From positions 1 to 36,388 of the forward strand of contig NZ_JAQGNX010000112.1 in NCBI RefSeq assembly GCF_028293835.1: a stretch of 36,388 nucleotides of DNA, given 5' to 3'. Under the pieces are notes generated by a model. The model made no database searches and was not told where the DNA came from. It was given only the letters and a program-made list of their open reading frames with translations. Source of the stretch: Pseudomonas sp. Lineage in GTDB: Bacteria > Pseudomonadota > Gammaproteobacteria > Pseudomonadales > Pseudomonadaceae. The position numbers and the translations under genes were made by a program. Below, piece after piece: positions 8,577 through 16,788 of the stretch (its first letter is position 1; each line of letters begins with the position of its first letter).

Positions 8577-9521
8577 TTACCCTGTCCGCACCGATCCAGC
8601 CTGTTCCTGTTGTGGTTCCGGTTGCACGGGTTGCGGCTGCGGTCGATTCCGCCATTGAGGTAAGCCAATCAGCACTACCGCGCTGATGATCACGGCCATG
8701 GCCAAACATTCTTCAAGGCCGATGTGCTCACCGGCAAATAGAATGCCCAGCAATACCGCCACCGCCGGGTTGACATAGCAATAGCTGGTCGCTGCGGCAG
8801 GACGCACGTTTTTCAACAGGTACATGTACGCGCTGAACGCTACGATTGAGCCAAACACCACCAGGTACGCCAACGCCCCCCAGGCGGCGGCCGTCGGCAT
8901 TTGCTGCAGGCTTTCGCCGCGGTAAGCACTGCCCACCAACAACAGGCCGCCCGCCACGATCATTTCTGCCGCACTGGCCATAGGACCGGTAGGCAACGGC
9001 AAGCTTTTACTCCACACCGAACCGAATGCCCATGACGCTGCGGCGAAGATGACTAACGCCGCGCCGTAAGGGCTGGATTGCAGATTGGAACCCATATTGA
9101 GCAGGGCCATGCCGATCAAACCGAGCAAGATGCCCGCCCATTCCAGACGCGTATTGCGATGTCCCCAAAACAGGCCGAACAGCAATGTGAACAACGGCAC
9201 CACCGCCACCGACAGCGCCGCGACACCGGACGCTACGCCCGCGTGTTCAGCCAGGGTAATGCCGCCATTCCCACACGCTAACAGCAGAAAACCGACCATG
9301 CCCGCCGCGCGCCATTGCTTCCATGTTGGGGCCGGGGCACCGCGAAAGCGCAAGAATGCATACAGTAGGCTGCCAGCGATGGTGAAGCGAATACCCGCCA
9401 ACATCAGCGGCGGCCACGATTCGACGCCGATGCGGATGACTAAATAGGTTGAACCCCAAATCACATAAAGGGCGAAAAAAGCACCGATCAGGATCAAAGG
9501 AAAGCGGCGAGAGTTAGGCAT
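8577..9521 (-). CDS. EamA/DMT-superfamily inner-membrane transporter (YedA-like)
   Basis: Encodes 314 residues with about ten hydrophobic segments in two repeats. The first repeat starts IGAFFALYVIWGSTYLVIRIGVE and includes PPLMLAGIRF; the second starts at about residue 150 with AAASWAFGSVWSKSL and includes NPAVAVLLGILFAGEH. This is the two-EamA-domain layout of drug/metabolite exporters; the WGSTYL start and the PxxxxxxRF motif resemble YedA. It probably exports an amino acid or other small metabolite; the substrate cannot be read. The tail (RPQPQPVQPEPQQEQ) is polar and cytoplasmic. Its promoter region holds a repeated CTTATCTT motif at 9552-9605. Confidence 0.88.
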   Translation of the reverse strand: MPNSRRFPLILIGAFFALYVIWGSTYLVIRIGVESWPPLMLAGIRFTIAGSLLYAFLRFRGAPAPTWKQWRAAGMVGFLLLACGNGGITLAEHAGVASGVAALSVAVVPLFTLLFGLFWGHRNTRLEWAGILLGLIGMALLNMGSNLQSSPYGAALVIFAAASWAFGSVWSKSLPLPTGPMASAAEMIVAGGLLLVGSAYRGESLQQMPTAAAWGALAYLVVFGSIVAFSAYMYLLKNVRPAAATSYCYVNPAVAVLLGILFAGEHIGLEECLAMAVIISAVVLIGLPQWRNRPQPQPVQPEPQQEQAGSVRTG

Positions 9522-9551
9522 GGTGTGCTCTGGAATCCATTCTTATGGTGA

Positions 9552-9605
9552 CTTATCTTATGAAAGCGACCGGCTAAAGATAAGCATCAAAACATGTTTA
9601 TCTTA
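9552..9605. promoter_or_regulatory. Repeated CTTATCTT motif, probable operator of the exporter gene
   Basis: CTTATCTT at 9552-9559 is mirrored by AAGATAAG at 9577-9584 (perfect 8-bp inverted repeat, 17-base spacing), and TTATCTTA recurs at 9598-9605. The set sits 31-84 bases upstream of the exporter start, where a promoter is expected. A regulator binding site is inferred; no regulator gene is adjacent in the window. Confidence 0.4.
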
Positions 9606-9686
9606 GCCATACAGTTTTCAGCACATCGCGCCCGTCTTCGCGAATGATTTCGCTCACAGGGAATTTCGCTGATGCCCAATTCACCG

Positions 9687-9746
9687 GTAGGAGCTGCAGA
9701 AGGCTGCGATGCGGCCATCAAAATCGCAGCCTTCGGCACCTCCTAC
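9687..9746. repeat. Palindromic intergenic repeat of a second REP-like family
   Basis: GTAGGAGCTGC(AG)AAGGCTGCGAT pairs with ATCGCAGCCTTCGGCACCTCCTAC across a short loop, giving a hairpin of about 60 bases. The GTAGGAG...CTCCTAC ends and GCTGCGA core are a common intergenic repeat style in fluorescens-group genomes. It lies between exporter and exonuclease genes. Confidence 0.6.
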
Positions 9747-9803
9747 AGAGGGGATCCTGCAGATACGCTGTGGAACCGAATCCTAAAAGCGCAAAGCCCG
9801 CGC

Positions 9804-10415
9804 TCAAAACCCGCGCTGGCGTTTCAGTGCATCGCTGATTTTTGCCGCTGGGACCTTCTGCAGGGTGCACAGAAACTGGTGGGAAACCCCGGAAATGCCG
9901 TGAGTCTGGCGCAGTTCGTTGGCCAGGTGCACGGTGAGGTTGGCGGCCATTTCCGCATCGGCCATGGCCCGGTGAGCTTTTCCGGTGTTGGGCAGTCTGG
10001 CGTAGGTCGTGAGCGTGCCGAGCTTATGGTTCGGTGCGCCGGGCATCAAGCGTCGCGCCAGTAGCATGGAACAGGCAAAGCTTTGCTCTCGATTGCGTTG
10101 TATGCGCGACAGCTCGTAATCCCAGAACTTCTGGTCGAAAGAGGCGTTGTGTGCCACCAACGGCGTGCTACCAACGAACTCTGCGACTTCTTGCATCACC
10201 TCAGTAGCCGGCGGCGCGCTGCGCAACATGCTGTTGCTGATGCCCGTCAGTGCTTCGATGAACGCGGGAATACGCACGCCCGCATTCATCAGGCTTTGGT
10301 AGCGCTCGACGATGCGCCCTTGCTCCATGATCACCACGGCAATTTCCGTCGCCCGGCAACTGTGGTTTGGGGAGATTCCGGTGGTTTCAAAGTCGATAAC
10401 AGCAATACGTTCCAA
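9804..10415 (-). CDS. DEDDh 3'-5' exonuclease (DnaQ-like)
   Basis: Encodes 203 residues from a TTG at 10415, with AGGG about 15 bases before it; an in-frame TAA lies just upstream, so no ATG alternative exists before the conserved IAVIDFETTG. The DEDDh exonuclease motifs are ExoI DFETTG (Asp9, Glu11), ExoII AHNASFDQ and ExoIII HRAMADAEMAA (His then Asp). This is the stand-alone DnaQ-like fold seen in the proofreading subunit, RNase T and ExoX. The length of about 200 fits an ExoX-like enzyme acting on DNA or RNA 3' ends, but the substrate is not decided. The next gene on the same strand, an NYN-fold protein, lies 45 bases upstream. Confidence 0.85.
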   Translation of the reverse strand: MERIAVIDFETTGISPNHSCRATEIAVVIMEQGRIVERYQSLMNAGVRIPAFIEALTGISNSMLRSAPPATEVMQEVAEFVGSTPLVAHNASFDQKFWDYELSRIQRNREQSFACSMLLARRLMPGAPNHKLGTLTTYARLPNTGKAHRAMADAEMAANLTVHLANELRQTHGISGVSHQFLCTLQKVPAAKISDALKRQRGF

Positions 10416-10460
10416 ACTGGGCCCAACCCTTTAAAAATTCGATCACTAATAAACAGCTGT

Positions 10461-10940
10461 TTAATTTTTCAGCAGAAAGGCGCCTTCTATTGGCACATAA
10501 CGGCTGGCAGCGCGGATCAATGAGTTGGCGGTCAAGCCCGGTACGCCGTAAGCGATAGCCTCGACCCCGTGCTTGCTGATGATGCGCTCAAGCAGTAAAT
10601 CGAAATCGCCATCGCCGGACGCCAGCACCACTTCGTCAACATGGGGCGCGATGTCCATGATGTCGATGGTAATGCCCACATCCCAATCGCCCTTGGCCGA
10701 GCCATCGCTGCGCTGGATATAGGGTTTGAGTTTTACCGTGAAGCCCAGATTGCGCAGAATCTGCTGGAATTGCTGCTGCTTGCTGTCGCCACGGTCAATG
10801 GCATACGCATAGGCCTCGACAATCTGCCCGCGCTGGCTGATGTCGGCCCACAAGGCGGCGTAGTTAAAATGACAGCCATGGGCCTGGCGTACCGTGTAAT
10901 AGAGGTTCTGTACATCGGCGAACACAGCGATTTTTTTCAC
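10461..10940 (-). CDS. NYN domain (PIN-like) LabA-family protein
   Basis: Encodes 159 residues from a GTG at 10940 with AGGAT about 8 bases before it. The whole protein is one NYN domain: it opens KKIAVFADVQNLYY (acidic Asp9, then Asn12), has KGDWDVGITIDIMD in the middle and closes the acidic pocket with VVLASGDGDFDLLLE. These Asp residues are the metal site of the PIN-like nuclease fold, so a role as an RNase or in RNA binding is likely but not shown for this subfamily. It ends 45 bases before the exonuclease gene and may be in one transcript with it. Confidence 0.85.
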   Translation of the reverse strand: MKKIAVFADVQNLYYTVRQAHGCHFNYAALWADISQRGQIVEAYAYAIDRGDSKQQQFQQILRNLGFTVKLKPYIQRSDGSAKGDWDVGITIDIMDIAPHVDEVVLASGDGDFDLLLERIISKHGVEAIAYGVPGLTANSLIRAASRYVPIEGAFLLKN

Positions 10941-11060
10941 CGGATATCCTCATGGCGCAGGCGCGCGAAAGCTGGCAGCAGCGACCCAGGAATTGAATCG
11001 GCGCTCAGTATGCCAGTTTGAGGAGGGTTTTGAAGAGCGAGGGCGAGGCATTATCGGATC

Positions 11061-11092
11061 GGCTGCCATAACCGACGAAAGTCATGGCAGCC
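11061..11092 (-). terminator. Stem-loop downstream of the DUF2076 gene
   Basis: A perfect 9-bp stem (GGCTGCCAT / ATGGCAGCC) with a 14-base loop starts 26 bases after the DUF2076 stop on the minus strand. There is no T-run, so it may be a weak or factor-assisted terminator, or an mRNA 3'-end stabiliser. Confidence 0.35.
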
Positions 11093-11117
11093 GAGCTATC
11101 AGGCGCAGTTAGCGGGA

Positions 11118-11951
11118 TCAGACGTAGGAGTCGTCATCGTCGGAAAAACCGCCACTGTCGTCGCCATAGTCGTTGTCGGCAAAACCACCGCTTGGGTCGT
11201 TGTTGGCAAACGAGTCGTCGCGTTGGTTATCGTCTCGCTGGTTATCATTACCCCAGCCGTTACCACCGCCATCGTTGTTGCTGGCGTGATTCGGCTGATC
11301 TTCGATAACTTCAACAATTTCCTGGGGCTGCTGGTTGTGATGGAACATGCTGCTGATGCCTTCCGCCAGCATCACGCCACCCGCCACACCGGCCGCTGTT
11401 TTCAACGCACCACCGAGAAACCCGCTGCCGACGGGTGCAGCGGCGGCTGCTTGCGGCTGATATTGGCCTTGGGGTGGGCCGTTATAGTTGCCTTGCGGGG
11501 CATTGTTATACGGCGGCGGGCTTTGCGACGGTCCGGACTCGCGCCAGCCACCGGACGATTGCTGAGGCGATGCCGGCCGCGGCTGCGAGAACGACGGCTG
11601 CTGGGCTTGAGGGGCGGGGTCACGGGAGCTGCCGAAGATGCTCGACAGGAAACCGCCACTGCTAGGCGCTGGGGCTGACTGTGCCTGGCGCAGTTGGGCT
11701 TGAGTGTCCTGCAGCTGGGCTTGCAATTGGGTCACTTGCTCGGCGGACTGTTTGTTTTGTGCGTCAAGCTGCTTGATCGCTGCTTCTTGCACCAGAATCG
11801 TCTGCGTCATGTAGTACGGCACAGCCGGTTGTTGAGTCAGATGCTCCTTGATCCGTGCTTCAGCCTGCGTGTCACGCGGGGCTGAGTCCGCTTCGGCTTG
11901 TCTCAATTTCGAGAAAAGACCATCGATCAGGGTTTGCTCTTCGCTGTTCAT
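11118..11951 (-). CDS. DUF2076 domain-containing protein
   Basis: Encodes 277 residues. The start NSEEQTLIDGLFSKLRQAE and the segment PYYMTQTILVQEAAI are typical of DUF2076, followed by a coiled-coil-prone stretch at about 60-90 (KQLDAQNKQSAEQVTQLQAQ). The middle is Pro/Gln/Ser-rich and disordered, with a glycine-rich hydrophobic segment GSGFLGGALKTAAGVAGGVM (about 175-195). The tail is very acidic and Asn/Asp/Gly-rich (DDNQRDD, DDSGGFSDDDD). No signal peptide is seen. Function is unknown; members have been described as periplasmic ligand-binding sensor-like, without firm evidence. GAGG lies before the ATG at 11951. Confidence 0.8.
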   Translation of the reverse strand: MNSEEQTLIDGLFSKLRQAEADSAPRDTQAEARIKEHLTQQPAVPYYMTQTILVQEAAIKQLDAQNKQSAEQVTQLQAQLQDTQAQLRQAQSAPAPSSGGFLSSIFGSSRDPAPQAQQPSFSQPRPASPQQSSGGWRESGPSQSPPPYNNAPQGNYNGPPQGQYQPQAAAAAPVGSGFLGGALKTAAGVAGGVMLAEGISSMFHHNQQPQEIVEVIEDQPNHASNNDGGGNGWGNDNQRDDNQRDDSFANNDPSGGFADNDYGDDSGGFSDDDDSYV

Positions 11952-12147
11952 GGCGACCTCGTTAGATTGCCGTTAAAAAACATCGCCTGGCCAAGATGGG
12001 ACAGGCGTATCCAAAGTAATGGGGCTGAACCGCACCGTTTCAATAGATCATTCAAAATGTTACCGCCAGCATGCTGAACGTAGGCTGTTGGCCGTCCAGT
12101 AGCCATACGCTAGAGTGTCGGACTGCTTTTACCTTAAGATCTGATCG

Positions 12148-12819
12148 ATGAATCCGCTGACCGTTCTCCATGACTCGCTGTATTTTTTCCGGCGCAACCT
12201 GACCAGCATTATTATGCTGTGCCTGCCGCTGGTGGTACTCGAGGCCCTCACTAAGCAAGCAGTCGGCAACGCGCTGGCCGCCAATGCCTCGCAGATCTAT
12301 GAACTGCTGATCGGGTTGCTCTTTTATCCGTTGTATACCGGCGCGCTGATTTTGTTTCTCGATTCCCGCAGCCGCAGCGAGCAGCCCCGTAAACGCGATC
12401 TTATGGCCATGGCCCTGCGTATGTGGCCAATGTTCGCGGTGCTGTCCGCGTTAAGCACTTTGCTGATCATGTTCGGGTTGTCGATGTTCATCGTTCCCGG
12501 GATCTGGGTCATGGTCAAACTGGCCTTTTCCGAGTACTTGCTGGTGTTACGAGGTATGACACCGCTGGCCGCCATGCGAGAAAGCGTCAAGATGACGAAA
12601 GGCCACTTCCTGCGCATTCTGGTCTGCGTTTTGTGTGTTTACATTCCATTGTCGGTATTGGAAGGCGTCAGCTTATACATCCTGCCGGATCCACTGAGCA
12701 TGCCGGTTTCGTTGTTGATCGACAGCCTCAGCAGTTTCTTGCAGCTGTTTACCAGCGTGGTGATTTTCCGCCTGTTTATGCTGATTACCGATCCGCCGGA
12801 AAAGAGCCTGGTGGTATAG
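12148..12819 (+). CDS. YciC-family integral membrane protein
   Basis: Encodes 223 residues, almost all hydrophobic, with about five to six membrane segments: LTSIIMLCLPLVVLEAL, IGLLFYPLYTGALILF, MFAVLSALSTLLIMFGL, MFIVPGIWVMVKLAF, FLRILVCVLCVYIPLSVL and a final one near 195-212. The segments VPGIWVMVKLAFSEYLLVL and PLAAMRESVKMTKGHF match the UPF0259/YciC pattern (GxWxxxRxxxAxxxLxxE-like core), and the length is near the usual 230-250. It sits in the inner membrane; the role is unknown, perhaps in cell-envelope maintenance. It is followed by the EEP gene 109 bases later on the same strand. Confidence 0.75.
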   Translation: MNPLTVLHDSLYFFRRNLTSIIMLCLPLVVLEALTKQAVGNALAANASQIYELLIGLLFYPLYTGALILFLDSRSRSEQPRKRDLMAMALRMWPMFAVLSALSTLLIMFGLSMFIVPGIWVMVKLAFSEYLLVLRGMTPLAAMRESVKMTKGHFLRILVCVLCVYIPLSVLEGVSLYILPDPLSMPVSLLIDSLSSFLQLFTSVVIFRLFMLITDPPEKSLVV

Positions 12820-12928
12820 CACCTGCGCCCTGCCCTTGCTCCTTTGCTCCTGAGCCGGCCAAGCGGTTATGCTCGGGCTCATCTTGCAACGATTCAGTTA
12901 TTGAACGCTTGCGTTCTAAGTCGAGCCG

Positions 12929-14011
12929 ATGACCCGATTATTGCGCTACGCCTTGCTTGGCCTGCTGTCGATTGGCCTGTTGTGCTTTCTCATCTACAGT
13001 TTGACCTGGCACCCCGCTGCCCGAGAGCCTGCGCCGACACTGTGCAAAAGCAGCGCCCCGGTGTTAGTGCCCGGTCAAGCGTTGAAGGTCATGACCTGGA
13101 ACATCCAATCCCTGGCCGGCAAGCGTTATGTGTTCTGGTACGACATGCCAGACGGCAGTGGTCCGGACGAGCGGCCTACGCCTGAAGACATTGCCTACAA
13201 CCTTGATGAAGTCGTCCGAGTGATTCGCGACGAGCAGCCAGACGTCGTCCTGTTACAGGAAGTGAACGACGGCGCCAAGAACACTGATTACGACAATCAG
13301 TTGGGGTTGTTGCAAGAACGGGTCGCTGACTTATACCCGTGCAGCTCGCAAGCGTTCGACTGGAAGGCTGATTTCGTTCCGGACAGGCACATCCTCGGCA
13401 GCGTCGGGATGAAACTGGCGACGTTGAGTCGCTACGAAATCGAACACGCTGAACGCATCCAACTGCCGCGACCTTCCGGCACGTTCGTCCATCGCCAGTT
13501 CCAGCCGAAACGCGCGCTGTTGGTGAGCTTTTTACCCTTACGCGACGGCGGGCAGATTGCGGTAATCAACACGCACCTGGACGCTCCCCGGGCCAACGAT
13601 GACACCCTGCGGCGTCAAGTGCAGGCGACCAGTAAATGGCTGGATACCCTTGAAAGCCGCGGCACGCCATGGTTGATCGGCGGAGATTTCAATCTGCTGC
13701 CACTGGGCCAATACCAACGGCTGGCCCCGGAACTGCGGGACGAATACGCCCAAGACAGCGAGCTGCATGAGCTGTGGGACAAATACCCGATGATCCCCAG
13801 CAACGCCGAATCGGGCGGTGTTGACCGTCGGACGTGGCTGACACACTTCCCCAACGACCCACGGGTGGATGGGCCGGACCGGACGGTGGATTATTTCTTC
13901 TACAGCCCACGGATCAAACGCATTGAAGCGCAAGTGCGGGAAGAAGATACGTTGCTGATTTCCAACCATCTGCCGGTGATTGCGCGGTTTTTATTGCCGG
14001 TCTTGCCGTGA
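12929..14011 (+). CDS. Membrane-anchored endonuclease/exonuclease/phosphatase (EEP) family protein
   Basis: Encodes 360 residues. One N-terminal membrane segment (LLRYALLGLLSIGLLCFLIY, about 3-24) probably anchors it with the catalytic domain outside the cytoplasm. EEP motifs in order are MTWNIQSL (about 52), VVLLQEVNDG with the metal-binding Glu (about 108), NTHLDAPRANDD, LIGGDFNLLP, and the terminal Asp/His region DRTVDYFF and ISNHLPVIARF. The fold cleaves phosphodiesters in nucleic acids, lipids or inositol phosphates. Membrane anchoring argues for a phosphatase or phospholipase-type role, but the substrate is unknown. The ATG lacks a strong Shine-Dalgarno. Confidence 0.88.
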   Translation: MTRLLRYALLGLLSIGLLCFLIYSLTWHPAAREPAPTLCKSSAPVLVPGQALKVMTWNIQSLAGKRYVFWYDMPDGSGPDERPTPEDIAYNLDEVVRVIRDEQPDVVLLQEVNDGAKNTDYDNQLGLLQERVADLYPCSSQAFDWKADFVPDRHILGSVGMKLATLSRYEIEHAERIQLPRPSGTFVHRQFQPKRALLVSFLPLRDGGQIAVINTHLDAPRANDDTLRRQVQATSKWLDTLESRGTPWLIGGDFNLLPLGQYQRLAPELRDEYAQDSELHELWDKYPMIPSNAESGGVDRRTWLTHFPNDPRVDGPDRTVDYFFYSPRIKRIEAQVREEDTLLISNHLPVIARFLLPVLP

Positions 14012-14049
14012 AAATTCCGGACTTGGGCCAACCCATTTTTAACTGTTCG

Positions 14050-14080
14050 CAGCCAATCGCCAACAAGTTGGCTCCTACAG
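14050..14080. repeat. REP-like half element
   Basis: CAGCCAATCGCCAACAAGTTGGCTCCTACAG is a shortened copy of the repeat at 7106-7182 (CAGCCAA...TTGGCT arms). It lies 12 bases past the hrpB stop and marks host-type sequence right up to the edge of the accessory block. Confidence 0.5.
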
Positions 14081-14092
14081 ATTTGTGCTGCA

Positions 14093-16612
14093 TCACTTAC
14101 GGGGTTTGATCCGTGCGGTCGGCTCCGCCACCAACGGGTCGTCGGGCCAATAATGTTTCGGGTACCTGCCTTTCAGGTCTTTCTTCACCTCGGTGTAGGT
14201 CGTGCTCCAGAAGCTTGCCAGATCCTGGGTAACCTGTACCGGTCTTCTCGCGGGCGATAGTAGGTGCAGCTTGAGCACCTGGCGTCCATTAGCAATCCGA
14301 GGCGTATCTGACAACCCAAAGAGCTCCTGCAACCGTACAGCGAGGACAGGCGGATACTCGCTGTAGTCGATCCGGATATTGGAGCCGGACGGCACTTGGA
14401 ACGTCTGCGGTGCCGCCGCATCCAGCTGCTTAGGTAATGGCCATGACAGTAAAGTATTCAACGCAGCAGACAGATCCACCCGAGCGAAATGGCTCAATCG
14501 TGTAACGCCTGAGAGATAGGGCAAGAGCCACTCTCCGAGACCAAGCAGCAACGCCGCGTCACTGACATCCGGCCAGTCGCTGGCTCCTTGGCCCGCCAGA
14601 TCAAGATCCCGAAGCAGCCCTACCCTAGCCTGCCATTGCCGCAGCTCTGGAGTCCAGGCGAGGAGCTCAAGCCCCTTTCGGCGCACATAGTTCAACAACG
14701 CCGAGCTGCGGGCATCGTCAGAGAGGTTGGCCAGAGGGGCTGATGAGATTACTAACTCACCAACACGACGCTGCCGCTCCGCACGTAGAACTCCCTCGCG
14801 CTCATCCCAATCCAGCTCATCAACCTGGCGAACCTGATTTGCCAAGACATCTTCAAAGAGACCTGGATCGAGATCAGCTGCCAGGTAGATTCGTTCCTCG
14901 CGCTGCCCCTGACGGCTTCCAAGATCAGCGACCACCAGCCAGGCGTGCTTCATGAGTGCGTCCGCTTCTGTGAACATCGCTGCTCGCCCATTACTCAGGC
15001 GATACTGAGCCCCGCCTGGATGTCGTTGCTGAGCAAGACGATCGGGGTAGGCTAGCGCGAGCAGACAACCGATCCATCGCGGATGGTCAGGATTACTCAC
15101 CGGAGAGAGCGGACGGCCTGACAAGTATGAGCGGTATTGCCTGGCCAACTGCTTCGCTCTTTGAGCGTTCTTGTGCACGCGATCCCCCGAGAGCATCGCC
15201 AGCCGGCTATGCACATCGGCACCTGCCCCACGTTGGATGTCTCGCTCCCCTAATAACGCTGCAAGGTCTGAGGCTTGGTCTGACAAGCCCAGTTCATGCC
15301 CGCGAATCAACAGATGGGCAATACGGGGATGGGCTGGTAGCTGGGCCATAGCCTGCCCATGCTTCGTCAGTTGCCCGGTCAAATCCAGCGCACCCAATCG
15401 TCCCAATAGGTCGTGGGCTTGTGCGTATGCAGCGTTCGGTGGCACATCCAGCCAATCGAGCTGGTTTGGCGCGACACCCCATCGCGCCAGTTGCAAGGCA
15501 AGCGGCGATAGATCGGCTTGTTGAATCTCAGGGGTGCTGAAACTGGAAAGTTGCTCGTGCTGTGACTCTGACCACAATCGGTAGCAAACTCCTGGCTCAA
15601 GCCGCCCGGCACGCCCTGCCCGCTGGATTGCACTGGCCTTGGAGATCCGCTCAGTAGCCAGTCGGGTCATAGAGCTCCTGGGGTCAAAACGCGGCACTCT
15701 TTCCAGCCCCGAGTCGATGACTATCCGCACGCCCTCGATGGTGATGCTGGTCTCAGCCAGATTCGTGGCTAGCACGACTTTCCGTTTGCCTGCTTGGGCT
15801 GGCTCGATGGCTGTGCGCTGCTCGTTTAAAGAGAGCTCGCCAAACAACGGGCAGAGCAGGATCTGTGAGGATTGCTCGACAGGTTGCTTGCTGAGCCACT
15901 CTTCCAGCTCCCGATGGACACGCCTGATTTCGGCTTGACCGGGAAGAAACACAAGCACGCTTCCCTCGTGTTCCTCAAGCATTTCAGTGCAAGCGCGGAC
16001 TACGCGAGGCTCGATAAACTCCCCTGGCTGTGTCGGTGCTCCCCAGACCACCTCGACCGGGTACATCCGGCCTTCGCTGCTCACGATCGGAGCATTGTTG
16101 AGCATGGAAGACAGTCGATCTCCGTCCAGAGTGGCGGACATCACTAGCACCTTCAACGGCAGCTCATCACGAAATAGCTCGCGACCGTTCAAGGCAAGTG
16201 CGAGGGCAAGATCCGCGTCCAGATTTCGAAGGTGAAATTCGTCAAAAATAATCAGGCCCACACCATCCAACGAAGGATCGTCCTGAAGCCTGCGAGCGAG
16301 TATGCCCTCGGTGACAACCTCGATCCGAGTTTTCGGGCCTACCCGACTTTCGAGTCGAATTCGGTAACCGACCGTGTCACCAACCGCCTCGCCCAGCTCT
16401 TTGGCCATGCGCTCGGCTGCGGCACGTGCAGCCAGTCGACGGGGCTCAAGCATGACTATCGTCTGGCCAGCCAGCCAATCTTCATCCAGTAGCGCAAGAG
16501 GAACACGGGTGGTTTTCCCCGCACCAGGCGGCGCTTGGAGCACGACCTCATTGCGATCTTGAAGGGCTTTGATAAGAGCCGGCAAAGCGGCATCGATCGG
16601 CAATGAGTTCAT
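14093..16612 (-). CDS. hrpB: ATP-dependent helicase HrpB (intact copy, probably imported)
   Basis: Encodes 839 residues, normal for HrpB, from the ATG at 16612 with CGGAGAAAAC before it. DEAH/RHA helicase motifs: Walker [10 protein letters not shown] (about 27-35), [14 protein letters not shown] (Ia), motif II DEFH (124-127, HrpB-type rather than DEAH), SATL (III), TNLAETSITI (V) and QRAGRAGR (VI). An HA2-like segment and the HrpB C-terminal domain ending HYWPDDPLVAEPTARIKPRK follow. The family is broadly conserved and probably acts on RNA. A truncated relative with the same first 127 codons, about 83% identical in protein, lies at 24319-24699. Codons uncommon in highly expressed Pseudomonas genes (CGA, GGA, CTA, AGG) appear on both sides of codon 127, which suggests the whole gene rather than just its 5' end came with the island. 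Confidence 0.93.
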   Translation of the reverse strand: MNSLPIDAALPALIKALQDRNEVVLQAPPGAGKTTRVPLALLDEDWLAGQTIVMLEPRRLAARAAAERMAKELGEAVGDTVGYRIRLESRVGPKTRIEVVTEGILARRLQDDPSLDGVGLIIFDEFHLRNLDADLALALALNGRELFRDELPLKVLVMSATLDGDRLSSMLNNAPIVSSEGRMYPVEVVWGAPTQPGEFIEPRVVRACTEMLEEHEGSVLVFLPGQAEIRRVHRELEEWLSKQPVEQSSQILLCPLFGELSLNEQRTAIEPAQAGKRKVVLATNLAETSITIEGVRIVIDSGLERVPRFDPRSSMTRLATERISKASAIQRAGRAGRLEPGVCYRLWSESQHEQLSSFSTPEIQQADLSPLALQLARWGVAPNQLDWLDVPPNAAYAQAHDLLGRLGALDLTGQLTKHGQAMAQLPAHPRIAHLLIRGHELGLSDQASDLAALLGERDIQRGAGADVHSRLAMLSGDRVHKNAQRAKQLARQYRSYLSGRPLSPVSNPDHPRWIGCLLALAYPDRLAQQRHPGGAQYRLSNGRAAMFTEADALMKHAWLVVADLGSRQGQREERIYLAADLDPGLFEDVLANQVRQVDELDWDEREGVLRAERQRRVGELVISSAPLANLSDDARSSALLNYVRRKGLELLAWTPELRQWQARVGLLRDLDLAGQGASDWPDVSDAALLLGLGEWLLPYLSGVTRLSHFARVDLSAALNTLLSWPLPKQLDAAAPQTFQVPSGSNIRIDYSEYPPVLAVRLQELFGLSDTPRIANGRQVLKLHLLSPARRPVQVTQDLASFWSTTYTEVKKDLKGRYPKHYWPDDPLVAEPTARIKPRK

Positions 16613-16636
16613 GTTTTCTCCGGCGTGAAGCGCGGA

Positions 16637-16642
16637 ATTATA
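16637..16642 (-). promoter_or_regulatory. Candidate -10 element of the intact hrpB
   Basis: TATAAT on the minus strand lies 24 bases upstream of the hrpB start. No convincing -35 is visible at 16-18 bases. The truncated copy has TATACT at the matching place (24723-24728), so each copy carries its own promoter. Confidence 0.45.
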
Positions 16643-16784
16643 CAGAGTATGCCTGATTCGACTGAGCACTCGCCTGCAACGCTTCTGAACTGCCTAGGCC
16701 ACGCCACTGGGCGCATATGCTTCGGTGCCTTCACCTCTTCGATGACCTGTGCCGGGCTGCGCTATCAGCCACATTAAAGACTTC

Positions 16785-16788
16785 TTAG
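16785..16788. repeat. Left target-site duplication of the IS5-family element (TTAG)
   Basis: TTAG abuts the left inverted repeat and is repeated at 17956-17959 after the right one. It fits the YTAR target preference of IS5-group elements. Confidence 0.85.

Noticed and set aside
16225..16250. A defined attachment-site core shared by the two hrpB copies (TCAAAAAT)
   Set aside because: The 8-base identity lies in homologous coding sequence for motif II and would be shared anyway, so it does not prove a recombination core.
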